Counted from the stretch's first letter, positions 1 to 11,911 are shown. The stretch: 64,000 nucleotides of DNA from Petrosia ficiformis (GCA_947044365.1 OX345638.1:10238201-10302200); one strand, 5' to 3'. Notes: generated from the sequence alone by a model not told the origin. Numbers and translations: made by a program.

Positions 1-693
1 ATAAAGGCCGATACCGATACGATAATCAATAATGATTGTATTTATTATTCATATAATTATTAGTACAAAATAACTCATGAACACAAGTCAATAAACTCAT
101 GAACACAAGTCAATAAACTCAAATTACCCAACGAAGATAAGAGTAAGTGGTAAGTAAGTAATAAGTGATAAGTAAGGTAGTAAGTGTTAAATAAAGTAAG
201 AATTGATAAATAAAGTAATATCATTACAGTTTCATATTGTTTTCAATTAACAAAAGAATTTCAGCATTTTCCAGAGCTAGTCGATTCCATTTTTCATCGT
301 GTATGTTACCTGCTCCGAGCTAGAGATGTAAAACGTAACCTTCGCTATCGGCAGGAAAATAGCAAGGCGAGTTTTTAAAAATTATTGTCAAAAGGGCAAT
401 GCCCACACTTTTACTTACCTGTATAACTTCTACATTTTACACAACACAGACTTATAACTTACTTAGTTAGATAGAGGTGCTTCTAACAAAGTCGTAGATA
501 CCCAATACATGCTTCTTTAGTTGGAAAAAAGCAGTAAGACAAGTGTTGGAAAGTGCCATTGTTCACGTTAACAGAGTAAAACTATGTGATAAATTGCATG
601 CGCAGTGAGTGCCACGTGTATATCGGAGTGATGGAAACCGATACCGATAAAAGCCGATAATCGATACACCGATGCTTTATCGGTGCAACACTA
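1..693. mobile_element. hAT-like nonautonomous element, one end visible
   Basis: The left part carries GCCGATACCGATACGATAATC and the right part a run of CCGATACCGATAAAAGCC motifs ending in ATCGGTGCAACACTA. Read from the right this gives TTGCACCGATAAAG, which resembles the TGCACCGAT ends of many hAT elements. The other end lies outside the window, so no target-site duplication can be tested. No coding frame was seen. Family assignment rests on the terminal motif only. Confidence 0.4.
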
Positions 694-1435
694 CTTTATT
701 ATGACTACCATATTGTTATGAGACTATTATTACTGTATATAGACTATATTATTATCTACAGCACATCAACAGAATGTAGAGTGTTTGCATGGAGTTGCCA
801 TGGAAAGCAGTCATTGTATTGTGACAGACAGAGGTGAGAATGGACAATATCATATAATAAATGATGATGTCATAATGATGTCATATTCTCTTGTAGTGTT
901 TACATACTAAATGGTTCTGATTTATCAATTAATTATCAATTGCCACACCCACTAACAAGATTATTACCATTTTCTCCATTGGGAACATACCTTACATTGT
1001 GGGAAACTTATACTTGTGAGTGTATTGATAAATTTATAATTATATATTTATAATAATACATAATTACAATGTATATGGATTTGATAGTATTGACACATTT
1101 ACTTTATCTGTACATGTACATGTACATGTATGTTATTATTTCAATTCCTATATATATAATTGAGTATTCACATTGGTGAGGAATAACTACCACTCAGCAT
1201 GAATTAACCACCTCTCAGATGATACATAGTGTATCCTCTAAAGAGTGGTACCATGGCACTCCCACACTCTTCAGTCTTGCTCCCCATCCTTTAATTTTAA
1301 AGCTTATTCTGCAAAATACTGTTTTATAACATAGATTGAACATTGCTGACCAAACGTCATGTACCGCTGATGCACTCCTCCACTCTTAATATTTATCCTG
1401 GTAGAAACACTGTATTACATATATTGGCTACTGAG
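694..1435. other. AT-rich stretch with no recognised gene
   Basis: No convincing coding frame, splice structure or repeat array was seen, apart from a short TACATG run near 1115-1130. Confidence 0.5.
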
Positions 1436-1439
1436 AATG

Positions 1440-2136
1440 TAAACATACATGTACATGTACATACATTCATAGCACATACATATCTACATGTATGTACTCT
1501 ATATACACAAATTCAATTTATAATTATACACACATATATGAGTACTTTATACATACACATGTACATGCACATATACATACATACATAGCACATACATAGC
1601 ACATACATATCTACATGTACATGTATGTACTCCATATACACAAATTCAATTCATAATTATACACACATATATGAGTACTTTATACATACACAGGTACATG
1701 TACATACATTAATAGCACATACATATCTACATGTATGTACTCCATATATACAAATTCAATTGTGCTTATAACATAATTATACACACATACATGAGTACTT
1801 TATACATACACATGTACATGTACATACATTCATAGCACATACATATCTACATGTATGTACTCTATATATACAAATTCAATTGTGCTTATAACATAATTAT
1901 CCATACATACATGAGTACTTTATACATACACATGTACATGTACATACATACATAGCACATACATATCTACATGTATGTACTCCATATACACAAATTCAAT
2001 TGTGCTTATATCATAATTATACACACATACTTGAGTACTTTATACATACACATGTACATGTACATACATTCATAGCACATACATATCTACATGTATGTAC
2101 TCCATATACACAAATTCAATTGTGCTTATATCATAA
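1440..2136. repeat. 120-bp satellite array, left part
   Basis: A unit containing ATGAGTACTTTATACATACAC, GTACATGTACATACATTCAT and TACACAAATTCAATTGTGCT recurs; GAGTACTT falls near 1540, 1673, 1793, 1913 and 2033, so the later spacing is 120 bp. The array resumes at 2774, showing that one array was split by the insertion at 2137-2773. Short frames here are translations of the repeat. Confidence 0.85.
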
Positions 2137-2773
2137 CTAGGAATACGTATGCGCAGGACTGCCTCGCTCCCACTAAACTGTAGGCACGGTCAATTGTCCA
2201 AAAAGGTGTGGTTTTAGTCACACACATGGTGACACTTATAATGGCAGGAAAGAAGCGAGAATATAGTGACTTGTCATCTTGTGATCCTTGCGATGATGCT
2301 CACCTACATGGAATTGTGACCTCTCTGTCACCTATGAAGAAGAGCAAGTGTAGCTAGGCATCGAAGGCGTGCTGTAGGCTTTACCTCACTCGTCTGAGTC
2401 GTCTCTATATTACTCTTCATCAGTCTTGCCTCTCTTTCACTCTCGTCTAGATCTTGCCGCTGTTTCTGTTCTCTACATCTTAATTTCTCCACTGTCTTTG
2501 CCTCTTCTGTAGCTCCCGCTCTTTGCTTTCTTTTTCGAAGTGTAGCTAGGCGTCGAAGGCGTGCTGTAGGCTCTTCCTCACTCATCTGAGTCCTCTCTAT
2601 ATTACTGCAGTATGCCATCACCAAGTACACGTGGTCAACTGATAACGTGCCTGTGGTCATACGTTTAATTATTGCATTCCTAAGCGTGACAGAACCACAT
2701 ATATATATACAAACTAAGGTCGAGATTTCAGTACACTCCCGGATTAGTTGCCTCGCACTAAGGTGCTCGGCAA
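2137..2773 (-). mobile_element. Helitron-like insertion splitting the satellite
   Basis: Removing 2137-2773 restores the satellite sequence TCATAATTATAC exactly, with no target-site duplication. On the minus strand the insert lies between host A and T and ends in CTAG, as expected of Helitrons (A^T target, CTRR end). Its 5' end is TTGCC rather than the usual TC, which weakens the call. The minus strand encodes a charged stretch (RLRRLATLRKRKQRAG, ESEREARL) like the Arg/Glu-rich N-termini I remember in metazoan Helitron proteins. No Rep or helicase domain is present, so it would be nonautonomous. Confidence 0.5.
2239..2358 (+). pseudogene. short captured coding fragment in the Helitron-like insert
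   Basis: A 39-codon frame opens MAGKKREYSDL and ends GIVTSLSPMKKSKCS before TAG. It runs opposite to the presumed Helitron. The HGIVTSLSPMKKSK stretch resembles the start of OB-fold-like sequences I remember from sponge and cnidarian proteins, but this is weak memory. It may be a captured first exon or chance. Confidence 0.25.
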
Positions 2774-2945
2774 TTATACACACATACATGAGTACTTTAT
2801 ACATACACATGTACATGTACAAATGTACATACATTAATAGCACATACATATCTACATGTATGTACTCCATATACACAAATTCAATTGTGCTTATATCATA
2901 ATTATACATACATACATGAGTACTTTATACATACACATGCACATG
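2774..2945. repeat. 120-bp satellite array, right part
   Basis: Continues the same unit (ATGAGTACTTTATACATACAC near 2788 and 2917) interrupted by the 637-bp insertion. Confidence 0.8.
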
Positions 2946-3580
2946 GTAGTTGTAGCAATGTAGTCACCATAATTTAAATGAAGAAGGGAAAATGCATAAA
3001 AGTTTATTAACCACACCCACTAGTGTCATATGCATGGTGTAGCTCAATCAATGATCTTGTTTAATGAAAGCTAATTGATAATCTCACTGTTATAGTTTGC
3101 CAATATGCACAGCACAATCCCCCTATTATTCTACCTTCCATAGTCTAGAGATGGACAAAGAGGAAGTAGAATAAGAATTATAGGACTTTCCTTGCCTCAG
3201 GTTGTTGTACTTTCCAGTATGTGTGTGTTTAATCCTAAAACATGTGGGTATACATTAAGACGACCTTTGAAGCTTTGTCAGCAAAAGTAAAGGTTCGCAC
3301 ATGTTTTTATCAATGTTGCTCTTATTTTGATTGGCTATAGAAAAATGGGTTATTGCTTTATAATGAGTATTAGTCTTGTTCCTGTTACTGTTTCTATCCA
3401 GATGTAGCATTGCTGGACTGAGAAATAAGACAAAGGCAGCCAGCAACACAGCCTGTATTTTTCTTAAACACACATTATATTAACCACATGTTGAGATTGT
3501 AGAAGTATTCTTGTGCAAACATTTAAGTGGGTGTGGCAGTGAAGTTTCAAAGGTAGAAATTTAGTTTCGATTGTGCAGCA
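2946..3580. other. intergenic, no recognised gene
   Basis: Short frames only, none with a recognisable motif. Confidence 0.4.
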
Positions 3581-3583
3581 AAC

Positions 3584-3682
3584 ACATACATACATACATA
3601 TAATATTATACATATAAACACACACACATACATACATACATATATGCATACATACATACATACATACACACATACATACATA

Positions 3683-3740
<58 letters not shown>

Positions 3741-3760
3741 CACACACATATATATATACT
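3584..3760. repeat. ACAT/AC microsatellite
   Basis: A run of ACAT units passes into about 55 bases of AC dinucleotides and then short TA repeats. The Cys/Val-rich and Tyr-rich frames crossing it are translated microsatellite. Confidence 0.95.
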
Positions 3761-4001
3761 GTTGTGCTCAAAAGAATGTGAACAACTGCTTGAACATGAT
3801 TGTAATGAGTTATAATTATTGCTGTGTGCTTATTTAGTTTATTAAAAGTCATGTGCTGGCAATTACCTCAATTTTTCTCTGCTATGTGAGTTTACTTATC
3901 ACAAGTTATTATCTTTTGTAACAGTCATGCTCCAAATCACAGCTATTTCTACCAGAAGTATATACATGTATACACAGTAGTTCTTTAAAAAGCACTTCAA
4001 G

Positions 4002-5070
4002 ATGGCCACTGCTTTAGATGTCACTGAAAGCTTTGAGAAATGTAAAATCAAAGAGGAGGCTGTAGATGAACATGCCACTACCCAAGACACTACTAAAAGT
4101 AAGGAGAAAAATCCCAAGCTAATAGCTATAGTCTGCTGGAACATCATGGGAGATGCAAATGTGAATCTAAGGAAAGAAGTTGTTTCAGACATATTTAAGA
4201 AGAAGGCTGAGCTACGTGATGCTGACATCATTTGTCTGCAAGAGGTAACAGTAACATGTGAAGGGGATATGTTCAAAGAGTATATTCCTTGTGACTCCAG
4301 CTATCTATATGAGCAGTCAGTAGAACCAACTGGTAACAGACATAATGTGATCTTGTTCAAGAAAGATAAGTTTTCAAAGTTGGAGAATGGTACAGAGTGG
4401 AAAATGTTAGAGGATGCTTTTCAAATGATGGATAATAAGTGAGATCTTTATAAAATTATGGCTAAGAATAACCTAAAAAAGGAAACCAAACTGACTTGTT
4501 ACTTAGCAAAACACAAACACTCTTTCAATAAAGATTGTATTGATAAAGTCTTTGAATGCAGCAAAAAAGATTTCAACGAACTCCTGTCGTACTACATGTA
4601 TATACCACCCAGAAGCAGTGAACCAAAGTCTACAAAGGAATTATTAGAGCGAAGAGTTGCTATGACTCTACTTAAGAAAAACCCTCTTACTGTAGATTTA
4701 TATCTGCTTGTAATTTCAATCCACAGCTATGGTGGAACGATAAAAGGAAAAGATAGTCAGGAACGATTCAACTACTTACTGTTCCATTTCCTAGGTGAGT
4801 TAACAAAACATCTACTGCTGGTGATTTCAATCAAGATATTACAGAAGTGCAATCTTTGTCATGATTCCTCCCATCTTACATTGTCCCAAAATATGAGCTT
4901 GGCGAGCTGAGGAAGAGGGGTGGCTGAAAGATCGATTTCATTATCCTACGATATACTCAACCTCAACAAATCTATGTATTTGTAGTCACAGCAGTTCATT
5001 TGGAACTGTCTTTTGATGTCAAGCAAAAATTAAAAGAGAGTGACAAAACTTTGGAATATAACCAACCATG
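4002..5070 (+). pseudogene. endonuclease/exonuclease/phosphatase (EEP) family pseudogene
   Basis: Starting MATALDVTES at 4002, the frame shows EEP landmarks in order: AIVCWNIMGDAN, DADIICLQEV, NVILFKKDKF, then VISIHSYGG. An in-frame TGA at 4440-4442 interrupts it; the same frame continues to about 4800. The next landmark, AGDFNQDITEV at about 4828, lies in a shifted frame, followed by further shifted segments (PKYELGELRKRGW, VFVVTAVHLEL). The EEP fold covers Mg-dependent nucleases and phosphatases; substrate cannot be read here. Absence of introns over about 800 bp suggests a processed or transposon-derived origin, but that is inference. One stop plus one frameshift point to a fairly young pseudogene. 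Confidence 0.65.
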
Positions 5071-5079
5071 ATCCTATAG

Positions 5080-5720
5080 TTGCTAATGCTAACCTAATAA
5101 TTTGTCAACAAAACGACAGTAGCGAGAGAGGTTTAGAATCACCTGATATTGTTCCGCCAGAACCACCCCGACAATCTTAAACTGTATTTAGCAGGCATGA
5201 TAATAGGATTGTGTGATTTACATGTACATTTTGTGTTTAATGTTAATTATTATAATCATTAAATTTTGTTAATTATTTGGGAATGAAAGCGCTTTAGTCA
5301 TTGTGTGTTCATTTGTGATATGATAATCAAGACACTTCTCTCAATCATAAAATGTACACACATGCTCAGTTTGGAAAGTAAAATGGTACAGCGACAAGTG
5401 GCGGCAATCTGCTTGAGCCAAAAAAGAATTCAAAAAGCAATATTTGGTGGGTATATTTAAGTTTTAAAAAAAGAATTGATGAAACTTACCTCTACCACAT
5501 CAAGAAATCCACAACCAAGAGCATCTTGTATTTTGATATAACCTACATGTATATAAGGTATTAGGGATGATAAAAGAGGTCATATTTTATATAACCAACT
5601 GTGACAGCCAACAGTCTGATTTGTACTATATATACTGACCAGTCATGTGATCAGGGGATGATAAGTGCTTAATTTACCATGTGTGATCTGCCTTTTGCAT
5701 TTATCATTGTTGTAAACACA
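5080..5720. other. intergenic, no recognised gene
   Basis: AT-rich DNA with no supported coding frame. Confidence 0.4.
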
Positions 5721-5826
5721 CAACATTGCAAATAAACATATATGCATGCATACATGTACATACATACATGCATATATACATACATAGATACATACATACA
5801 TACATACATACATGTACATACATACA

Positions 5827-6042
5827 CAGGGATTTTTTTAGAAACAAATTTCAGGAGGGGGCAAATCAATGTTTGAAGAAAATGAGGGGAGGTTGGAGGT
5901 TGCAGCTAAAATACATAATACTAATGTACGCACTTTGCAAGCAATTCAATTGAAAAATGGCTAAAGCTCAGGGGGGGGGGGGGGCAAAACAATTTTGAGT
6001 GGGGGCGAAATGCCCCCCCTCAAACCCCCTAAAAAAAACCTG
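5827..6042. mobile_element. MITE with CAGG-type inverted ends
   Basis: The left end CAGGGATTTTTTTAG and the right end (reverse complement CAGGTTTTTTTTAGG) form imperfect terminal inverted repeats, with G-rich and C-rich subterminal blocks including about 14 consecutive G near 5970. It is flanked on both sides by CATA microsatellite, so target duplication cannot be resolved. About 216 bp, noncoding. Confidence 0.55.
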
Positions 6043-6078
6043 CATACATACATACAAACACATACATACATACATACA

Positions 6079-6110
<32 letters not shown>

Positions 6111-6210
6111 CACAGGGTGAAGAACCTCTTGTTAATCCTTATGCTGTTGCTGAATTGTGTGTTAAACTTCCAAACGATCTTCATCACTGAGTATTTGAAA
6201 GGACAAGGTG

Positions 6211-6231
6211 TGTTGATCTATCTATCGATCC

Positions 6232-6297
<66 letters not shown>

Positions 6298-6352
6298 ATA
6301 ATATTATATATATCTACCTATCTATCTATCTATTTATCTATCTATTTGTAGT
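6211..6352. repeat. TATC microsatellite in USP9X-like intron
   Basis: A long run of CTAT/TATC tetranucleotides fills the intron between the first two exon blocks. Confidence 0.95.
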
Positions 6353-6814
6353 ATACAACGTGGTTTAACATATGTTAAGAAGATTATTGAAGACAACACT
6401 CCTATAGATGAAGTACTGAGATTTTTTGGAGTAATAATTATAACTATTAATAATGTAACCATGGATACTATAATTAGTGTTGTGTATTCAACATCTGACA
6501 TTAATTTATTATTAATTATCATTGTTTATTTCTGTTCCTGGGAGAATTGGGACTTTTCTATTATTGTGATTGTTGATATATTAATGAAGATAACTATCTA
6601 TCCATACATATATCTATCCATCTGTCCATCCATGTATCTATCCATATATATACACCTATCCATCTATTCATATCTATCTATCTATCTATCTATCTATTCA
6701 TTAGATTGCTACAGTTCAACCATTTGACATGAGACCATATCTAGATCTTCATCATATCTTATTAATGAATGATTCATGGAAAATGCAAAGATTTAGAGCA
6801 AATTTCCTAGGTAT

Positions 6815-7160
6815 TAATACATGTACATGTACATGTACATAGTAATAATACATGTACATGTACCTAGATAATAATACATGTACATGTGCATCTCCTAGGT
6901 AATAATACATGTACATGTTCCTTGGTTAATACTACATGTACATCTTCCTTGGTAATAATACATGTACATGTTCCTAGGTTAATAATACATATACATGTTC
7001 CTAGGTTAATAATACATGTACATGTTCCTAGGTGATAATACATGTACATTGTACTTGTTTCTAGGTAATAATACATGTACATGTAAATGTTCCTAGGTAA
7101 TAATACACGTACATATACATGTTCTTATATAATGATGTATGTACATATAACTGTACATGT
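6815..7160. repeat. CCTAGGTAATAATACATGTACATGTT minisatellite, copy 1
   Basis: A degenerate unit of about 26-40 bp built from CCTAGG, TAATAATACATG and TACATGTT follows the exon block ending at 6810. The same repeat occupies 27046-27660 before the second USP9X-like copy, placing it in the ancestral intron. The Tyr/Thr/Cys-rich minus-strand frame is repeat translation. Confidence 0.85.
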
Positions 7161-7553
7161 ACATATATTTATATTGCATACATATTTACATACATACTTA
7201 CTTACATGCCTATGTGTATGTAGATACATACATACATACATACATACATAAGCACCTCTTTATTTATAAGGTACTTATGTTTGTATATATTATGTAAACT
7301 ATATGTCATTTTTGTAATTATGTATGTGTAAAAGTGTATGTTATTATGTGTCTGGATGAGTGGAGAGAGTTGGCTAGCCATTAAAGGACCCTTTAATCCA
7401 CCATACCTGGTTCTCAAGGCCAGGCATCCAGATGATAATGATAATTACTAAATTGAATGTGTGTCTATTATTTACCCTTGTATGGTTGTTCTGATATGTA
7501 TTTTTATGTATGTGTGTATGTGTATGTTTTGATATAATTTGTATGTAGGTGTG

Positions 7554-7586
<33 letters not shown>

Positions 7587-7944
7587 TTGTATGTATATAC
7601 ATATACACGTGTATATAACGGCTCGCCTCATTAATTATGTTTTTATATATTTTTTAATGCTTTTTGGTTTTTTATATGCTTTTTAATATGCGTTTTATAT
7701 GAATTTTGAATTTATGAATTTGCTACTAAAATTTTCAACGTCTTGCATCTTTTCCTACTGATAGTTAGTGTGCTACGATGTTCTAGGTTTCATACATACA
7801 TACATACACGTATAAACAAGAATTCAAGACAGAGCAGAGGGTATGATGTTTCTAATTCAACGTGGACAGACTCATGTTGTACATCAGAAAATAGCACACC
7901 TCTGTATTAAGTTTATAGTAAACCTGTGTAATAGGTAAGAGAAA

Positions 7945-8095
7945 TGAATGGATGGATGGATGGATGGATGGATGAATTGATGGATGCATTTTTGGATGGA
8001 TCGATGGATGGATGGATGGATGGATTGATGGATGGATAGATGGATAGATCAATGGATAGATGGATGGATGGATAGATTGGTTGATGGATGGATTG
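7945..8095. repeat. GGAT microsatellite
   Basis: Imperfect GGATGGAT run in the intron before the exon block at 8136. It is the reverse complement of the CATC run after that exon. Confidence 0.9.
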
Positions 8096-8354
8096 ACAAC
8101 AGAACAGATTTGTATAGTATAATTATTAATAATTAGATGTTCAATTGGTCAGAGTATGTTAGATAATGATACTCATTTAAAACAAATTTGGAATTATGTT
8201 CTTCAATGGCTTCAAATGAACTGGATGGGGTCAGTCCACTCATGTATTTATACATCCCTCTGTTAATATATTGGTCCTTCCATCTACCTACATGTATCTG
8301 TCCATCCATCTATCCCTCAAATTATCTGTCTATTTATTCATACCTCTATTAATC

Positions 8355-8540
8355 TCATTAGACTATCCATCCATCCATTCACCAATCCAATCATCCATCC
8401 ATCCATCCATCCATACATGCATTCATCCATCCATTCATCCATTTATTCATCTGTCCATCCATCCATCCATCCATCCATCAATCCACTCGTCCATCTATCC
8501 GTCTATCCATCCATCCATCCATCCATTTATATATTTATCC
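8355..8540. repeat. CATC microsatellite
   Basis: Imperfect CCATCCAT run in the intron after the exon block at 8136-8229, complementary to the GGAT run at 7945-8095. The Ser/Ile/His/Pro-rich frame is repeat translation. Confidence 0.9.
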
Positions 8541-8756
8541 ATTCCTATACATAGAGACAATACAGTACTACCTCATATCCTTATGCTGGTTGGTCACCAC
8601 CAGCTCAATCAAATGAAGTATCAAATAGGTTTGTGTTATATTAATATTTATTAGTTTGTATATACTTATCTTTTATCATTGTAGTTATTTCTTAGAGCGT
8701 TCTAACAGTGCTAAAATGACACTAACAAGAGCATGAGAACTATTTCCAGTAGAGGT

Positions 8757-8944
8757 AAGACTAACTGACAATGGACTCATAATGACAGATAGTTACTCAT
8801 AATGACTCAGTGACTCGTAATTATAGATAGAAACTCGTAATGACTCATAATGACAGATAGACTCTTGTAATGACTCATTATGACAGATAGACACTTGTAA
8901 TGACTCATAACGATAGATGGGCACTCATAATGACAGATAGATAC
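8757..8944. repeat. 30-bp minisatellite, copy 1
   Basis: Repeats of TAATGACTCATAATGACAG followed by ATAGACACTCG, about 30 bp each, in the last USP9X-like intron. The homologous intron of copy 2 has a longer array (28645-28960). Confidence 0.85.
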
Positions 8945-9394
8945 TAGGGCTTGGCAATATACAGATATTTAGTTCAAATCATTATTCATTCCTGTATCGC
9001 GATACGATATCAAATATTGAATATCAAAATACTTAGTTAATTAAATAATTTTACGTGCCACACCCATATTTTCGAGCACATGGCCAACTAAAATAGTGTG
9101 TTTAGCAGTGTTTGTTGGGCTTTACTAGATAGCGATCAAGTTAGAAAAGAGTGGTAGACATCTATTTGTTAACAGCAGATGCTGTATTTATGACTCTACT
9201 ATACCTATGTTTTACAGATAGATATAGTAGGCTAAAGTAGTTGTTTGTTGTGTTTCAAGCACTGTTTGATGGCCCACAAAATGTTTGTGGCTGTGGCCTA
9301 TTGTGGAACACAAGTTTAGTCGATATTTAGCTATGTGACGATAAATGTTTCACTTGATAATCAGTATCAAAATTCCCAATATCACCCACCCCTA
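8945..9394. mobile_element. hAT-type MITE with perfect 8-bp target duplication
   Basis: The element starts TAGGGCTTGGCAATAT and ends with the complement of TAGGGGTGGGTGATAT. It is flanked by identical octamers ATAGATAC at 8937-8944 and 9395-9402. Length is 450 bp and it is noncoding. An 8-bp duplication with short imperfect inverted ends is typical of hAT elements. It sits in the last USP9X-like intron and is absent from copy 2, so it inserted after the duplication. Confidence 0.8.
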
Positions 9395-9622
9395 ATAGAT
9401 ACTAGTAATGACTCATAATTTCATTTCTAATTTATTTTCAGGAGGTAGAAGTCTCAATTTGAAGAGACTTATATATCAGAAGATGGTAATTATGATCATG
9501 ATACAGAAAAAGTTATTGAAGAAATTGAAGAGTTTCAGTATCTAGAGAACAATGATGATAATCCACCTGAAGATCAATTGGAAGTTAATGAAACCACAGT
9601 TACTAATGTTGATTTGGATTAG

Positions 9623-10230
9623 TTAATTATATAACAGTTAACTAACTATTAATAATATATTAACTATTTAAACTAGAAAATATTAAAATTATATTATTAA
9701 CATGTTTAATCTAATGAATGTTTGTGTTATCTTTTTTTCAGTTTGTTAGTGTATTGTATTGTGTATTATTATAATATGTGTTTATTTTGATGTCCTTTTT
9801 CTGTAGTGTTTCAAATCTTGGTTTAATATTCTGTTGGGAGTGGAAATGCACTTATAATGTATAACACTGTATCAATCCTGCACTGGCACCAGTCCTTGTG
9901 TTCTATTACAATATATAGTACTGTATCTATTAATAATACATAAGGTGATTGGGTTCTATTAATAGCATCAGTATTGTAAGATAGTACTTAATTTTATTAA
10001 TAGTAACTAACAAAACTGCAACTAAATTTTCTGAGTAACAACAGCTCCAGAAAAGAAGACATACAGTTCACTGGTTATCTATCCTTCCTCCCGATAGTAG
10101 ACACACTTGATCATTCAACACATGTACACAGCAAATTTATTAACACTTTTAAGCAAATAATAATGTTAATATAGCCAAGTTATATATAATTATTATGTAA
10201 TAAGCCTATAAGTAAATGTTATTATTATAA
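9623..10230. other. shared 3' flank of the USP9X-like and receptor genes
   Basis: AT-rich DNA. About 9623-9850 closely matches 29528-29740 after copy 2, and 9960-10130 matches 30340-30500. It is therefore the intergenic spacer of the duplicated tail-to-tail pair and probably holds both 3' UTRs. Confidence 0.6.
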
Positions 10231-10231
10231 G

Positions 10232-10324
10232 TTATTTTTTTAACTTCTTTTTTTCTCTTTCCAATATTTCAACTACTTTATGTTCTTCATATATATGTGC
10301 CAGGTCTAGAGGTGAGTCTCCATC
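10232..10324 (-). CDS. gene C last exon (ankyrin C-terminal tail)
   Basis: After the acceptor ACACAG the exon reads DGDSPLDLAHIYEEHK, then VVEILEREKKKLKK and TAA at 10232-10234 (31 codons). It matches the last exon of gene A (DGHSPLDLTHKV...VIEILEREEEKK). It starts in phase 0, as every ankyrin exon in this family does. The lysine-rich end may be a short helix. Confidence 0.65.
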   Translation of the reverse strand, partial: DGDSPLDLAHIYEEHKVVEILEREKKKLKK

Positions 10325-10436
10325 CTGTGTTATAATAATTATAATAAATAAATATATAATAATTATGTGTTATGTAAGTAATTACTAACATAATTATTAT
10401 CATAATCATTATAATAATTATTATTATCATAATATA

Positions 10437-10617
10437 TCTTAAGATAACTATATATAGTTTGTGGATACTAATTATATCATATTTTTATTGAACTCAACAA
10501 ATCACTAATATTAATACACATATCATGATTACTATGAACATGAGATTATTATAATTAATATCACCAAATTGAATATATCTAATATTTGATTCCACAAACA
10601 ATAGTTATCTTAAGATA
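10437..10617. repeat. inverted repeat in penultimate intron, gene C
   Basis: Arms TTAAGATAACTATA..TTTGTGGA and TCCACAAACAATAGTTATC pair across about 120 bp. Nearly identical copies occupy the same intron in gene B (30783-30957) and gene A (54549-54726), so it predates the gene duplications. Confidence 0.65.
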
Positions 10618-10873
10618 CTAATACTATTATAATGAATTATCAAATATCAGTTATACAATGGAACCTATATTACCATTAGGACACACATCAATGATTATTA
10701 TAATATTTATTATAAGCTTTTACAAGAATTAGAAAAAAGAAATTATTAATCAAATATATGATATCATTTTGAGACATTTGAATGATGTTGTATTATAATC
10801 ATATCATAATAATCATTTGTAATATAATTTAAGATTATTAAGTGTACATGAACCAATCCTAATATTTACTTAC

Positions 10874-10972
10874 CCAATCCTTTACATGAATATCAGCACC
10901 ATGTGATAATAACACTCTCACAATATCAACATGACCACTCATAGATGACGAATGTAAAGGTGTTTGTTGCTC
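10874..10972 (-). CDS. gene C ankyrin exon
   Basis: A 99-bp exon encoding one 33-residue ankyrin repeat (EQQTPLHSSSMSGHVDIV, then LLSHGADIHVKDW), with acceptor CAG and donor GTAAGT. Phase 0 at both ends. It is the only canonical ankyrin exon left in gene C, against 5 in gene A and 15 in gene B. Confidence 0.7.
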
Positions 10973-11563
10973 CTGTAATATTAACAATCATTAGATACTT
11001 GTAATATCTTGTGTTTATGATAACAAATTAACAATTAAAGTTAATTAAGTAGTTATTAATATTATGACATCATAACAGGTTATTAGTTAATAATAATTGT
11101 AACAAATATATATTACAGATATACATTAGCTATGTAATTAATTATATAATCAATACATAAATTATAATACATAATATTTATATTTGATTGTCATCATATA
11201 CATGTGATACCGGAAATATTCATTTCAATACAATATGAAATATATATTGAGTACTGATATTTGACATAATACATGTGTTCATATTAGCTTTAAATTTTAT
11301 ACAAATTCTGTTTAAAATGTGGGAATGTTATGAACATGTATGTATTAAATGGGTGTGACATTAAAATAGTGGTACGTGTTATAGACCTGTATCAGAATCA
11401 CTATCAATATACTCAATACCAGAGATTTCAGATGTGATATTGAAGTATTGAGTATCTTGATATCATATCACTCATCACTAACATATATATATATCACAAG
11501 AGTTAGAATTAGCTCCTACATGTACTATACAATATATTACTGTGTGTGGATATGATAACTCAC

Positions 11564-11762
11564 CTCATCATGTTTCTTATTAGGGTTAGCACCCTTGTTC
11601 AACAATATTTTACTTTCAAATACATGTTGATTCTCCACTGCCCTATACAGATCATCATCCTATAGTAATATATGAATATAGATATATAATTATTATCACA
11701 TAACATAATACATACTAGTTTATCCTGTTCCTCTTTTGTGAGTATTTTTGATGATTGTAATT
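11564..11762 (-). CDS. gene C ankyrin-cap exons
   Basis: Two exons. 11716-11762 (47 bp) encodes LQSSKILTKEEQDKL. 11564-11659 (96 bp) encodes DDDLYRAVENQHV then LLNKGANPNKKHDE, a degenerate first ankyrin repeat. Counterparts are 38275-38321 with 38123-38218 in gene B and 58279-58325 with 58130-58222 in gene A. They link the COR region to the ankyrin array. Confidence 0.65.
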
Positions 11763-11802
11763 CTAAATAATTATAAAATACGAATAAAACAGACTCATTA
11801 AT

Positions 11803-11911
11803 ACCACTTCCACATAACAACCCCACAAAACTATACCTTCTTTGTGTTTTGCTTTTATTCGGGCTATAAATACTTATGTAGGGTTGTAATGTTATGTGGA
11901 AATGGTGTATA
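11803..11911. repeat. hairpin MITE in gene C
   Basis: Arms ATACCACTTCCACATAAC and GTTATGTGGAAATGGTGTAT pair around a loop containing ACTTATGTAGGGTTG. The hairpin at 19597-19703 shares the TACTTATGTAGGGTT core, so both appear to be one palindromic family. Confidence 0.55.

Larger units (their letters stand above)
6116..9622 (+). pseudogene. USP9X-like deubiquitinase gene, 3' end, copy 1
   Basis: Eight exon-like blocks with GT-AG borders: 6116-6207, 6352-6430, 6705-6810, 7821-7934, 8136-8229, 8555-8638, 8695-8754, 9442-9622. Recognisable peptides include IQRGLTYVKKII, LDLHHILLMNDSWKMQRF and [11 protein letters not shown] then YFLERSNSAKMTL. The last two match the C-terminal tail of vertebrate USP9X (WSPPVQSNETSNGYFLERS from memory). 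USP9X removes ubiquitin; its catalytic domain is not in this window. Lesions: TGA in block 1 at 6188, TGA in block 7 (GCATGA), and a shift at the start of block 8. Introns carry TATC and CATC microsatellites and a hAT MITE. It lies tail-to-tail with gene C. Confidence 0.7.

Noticed and set aside
3464..3852. Cys/Val-rich frames over the AC/ACAT repeat
   Set aside because: They are translations of microsatellite in different frames; no codon bias or start context.
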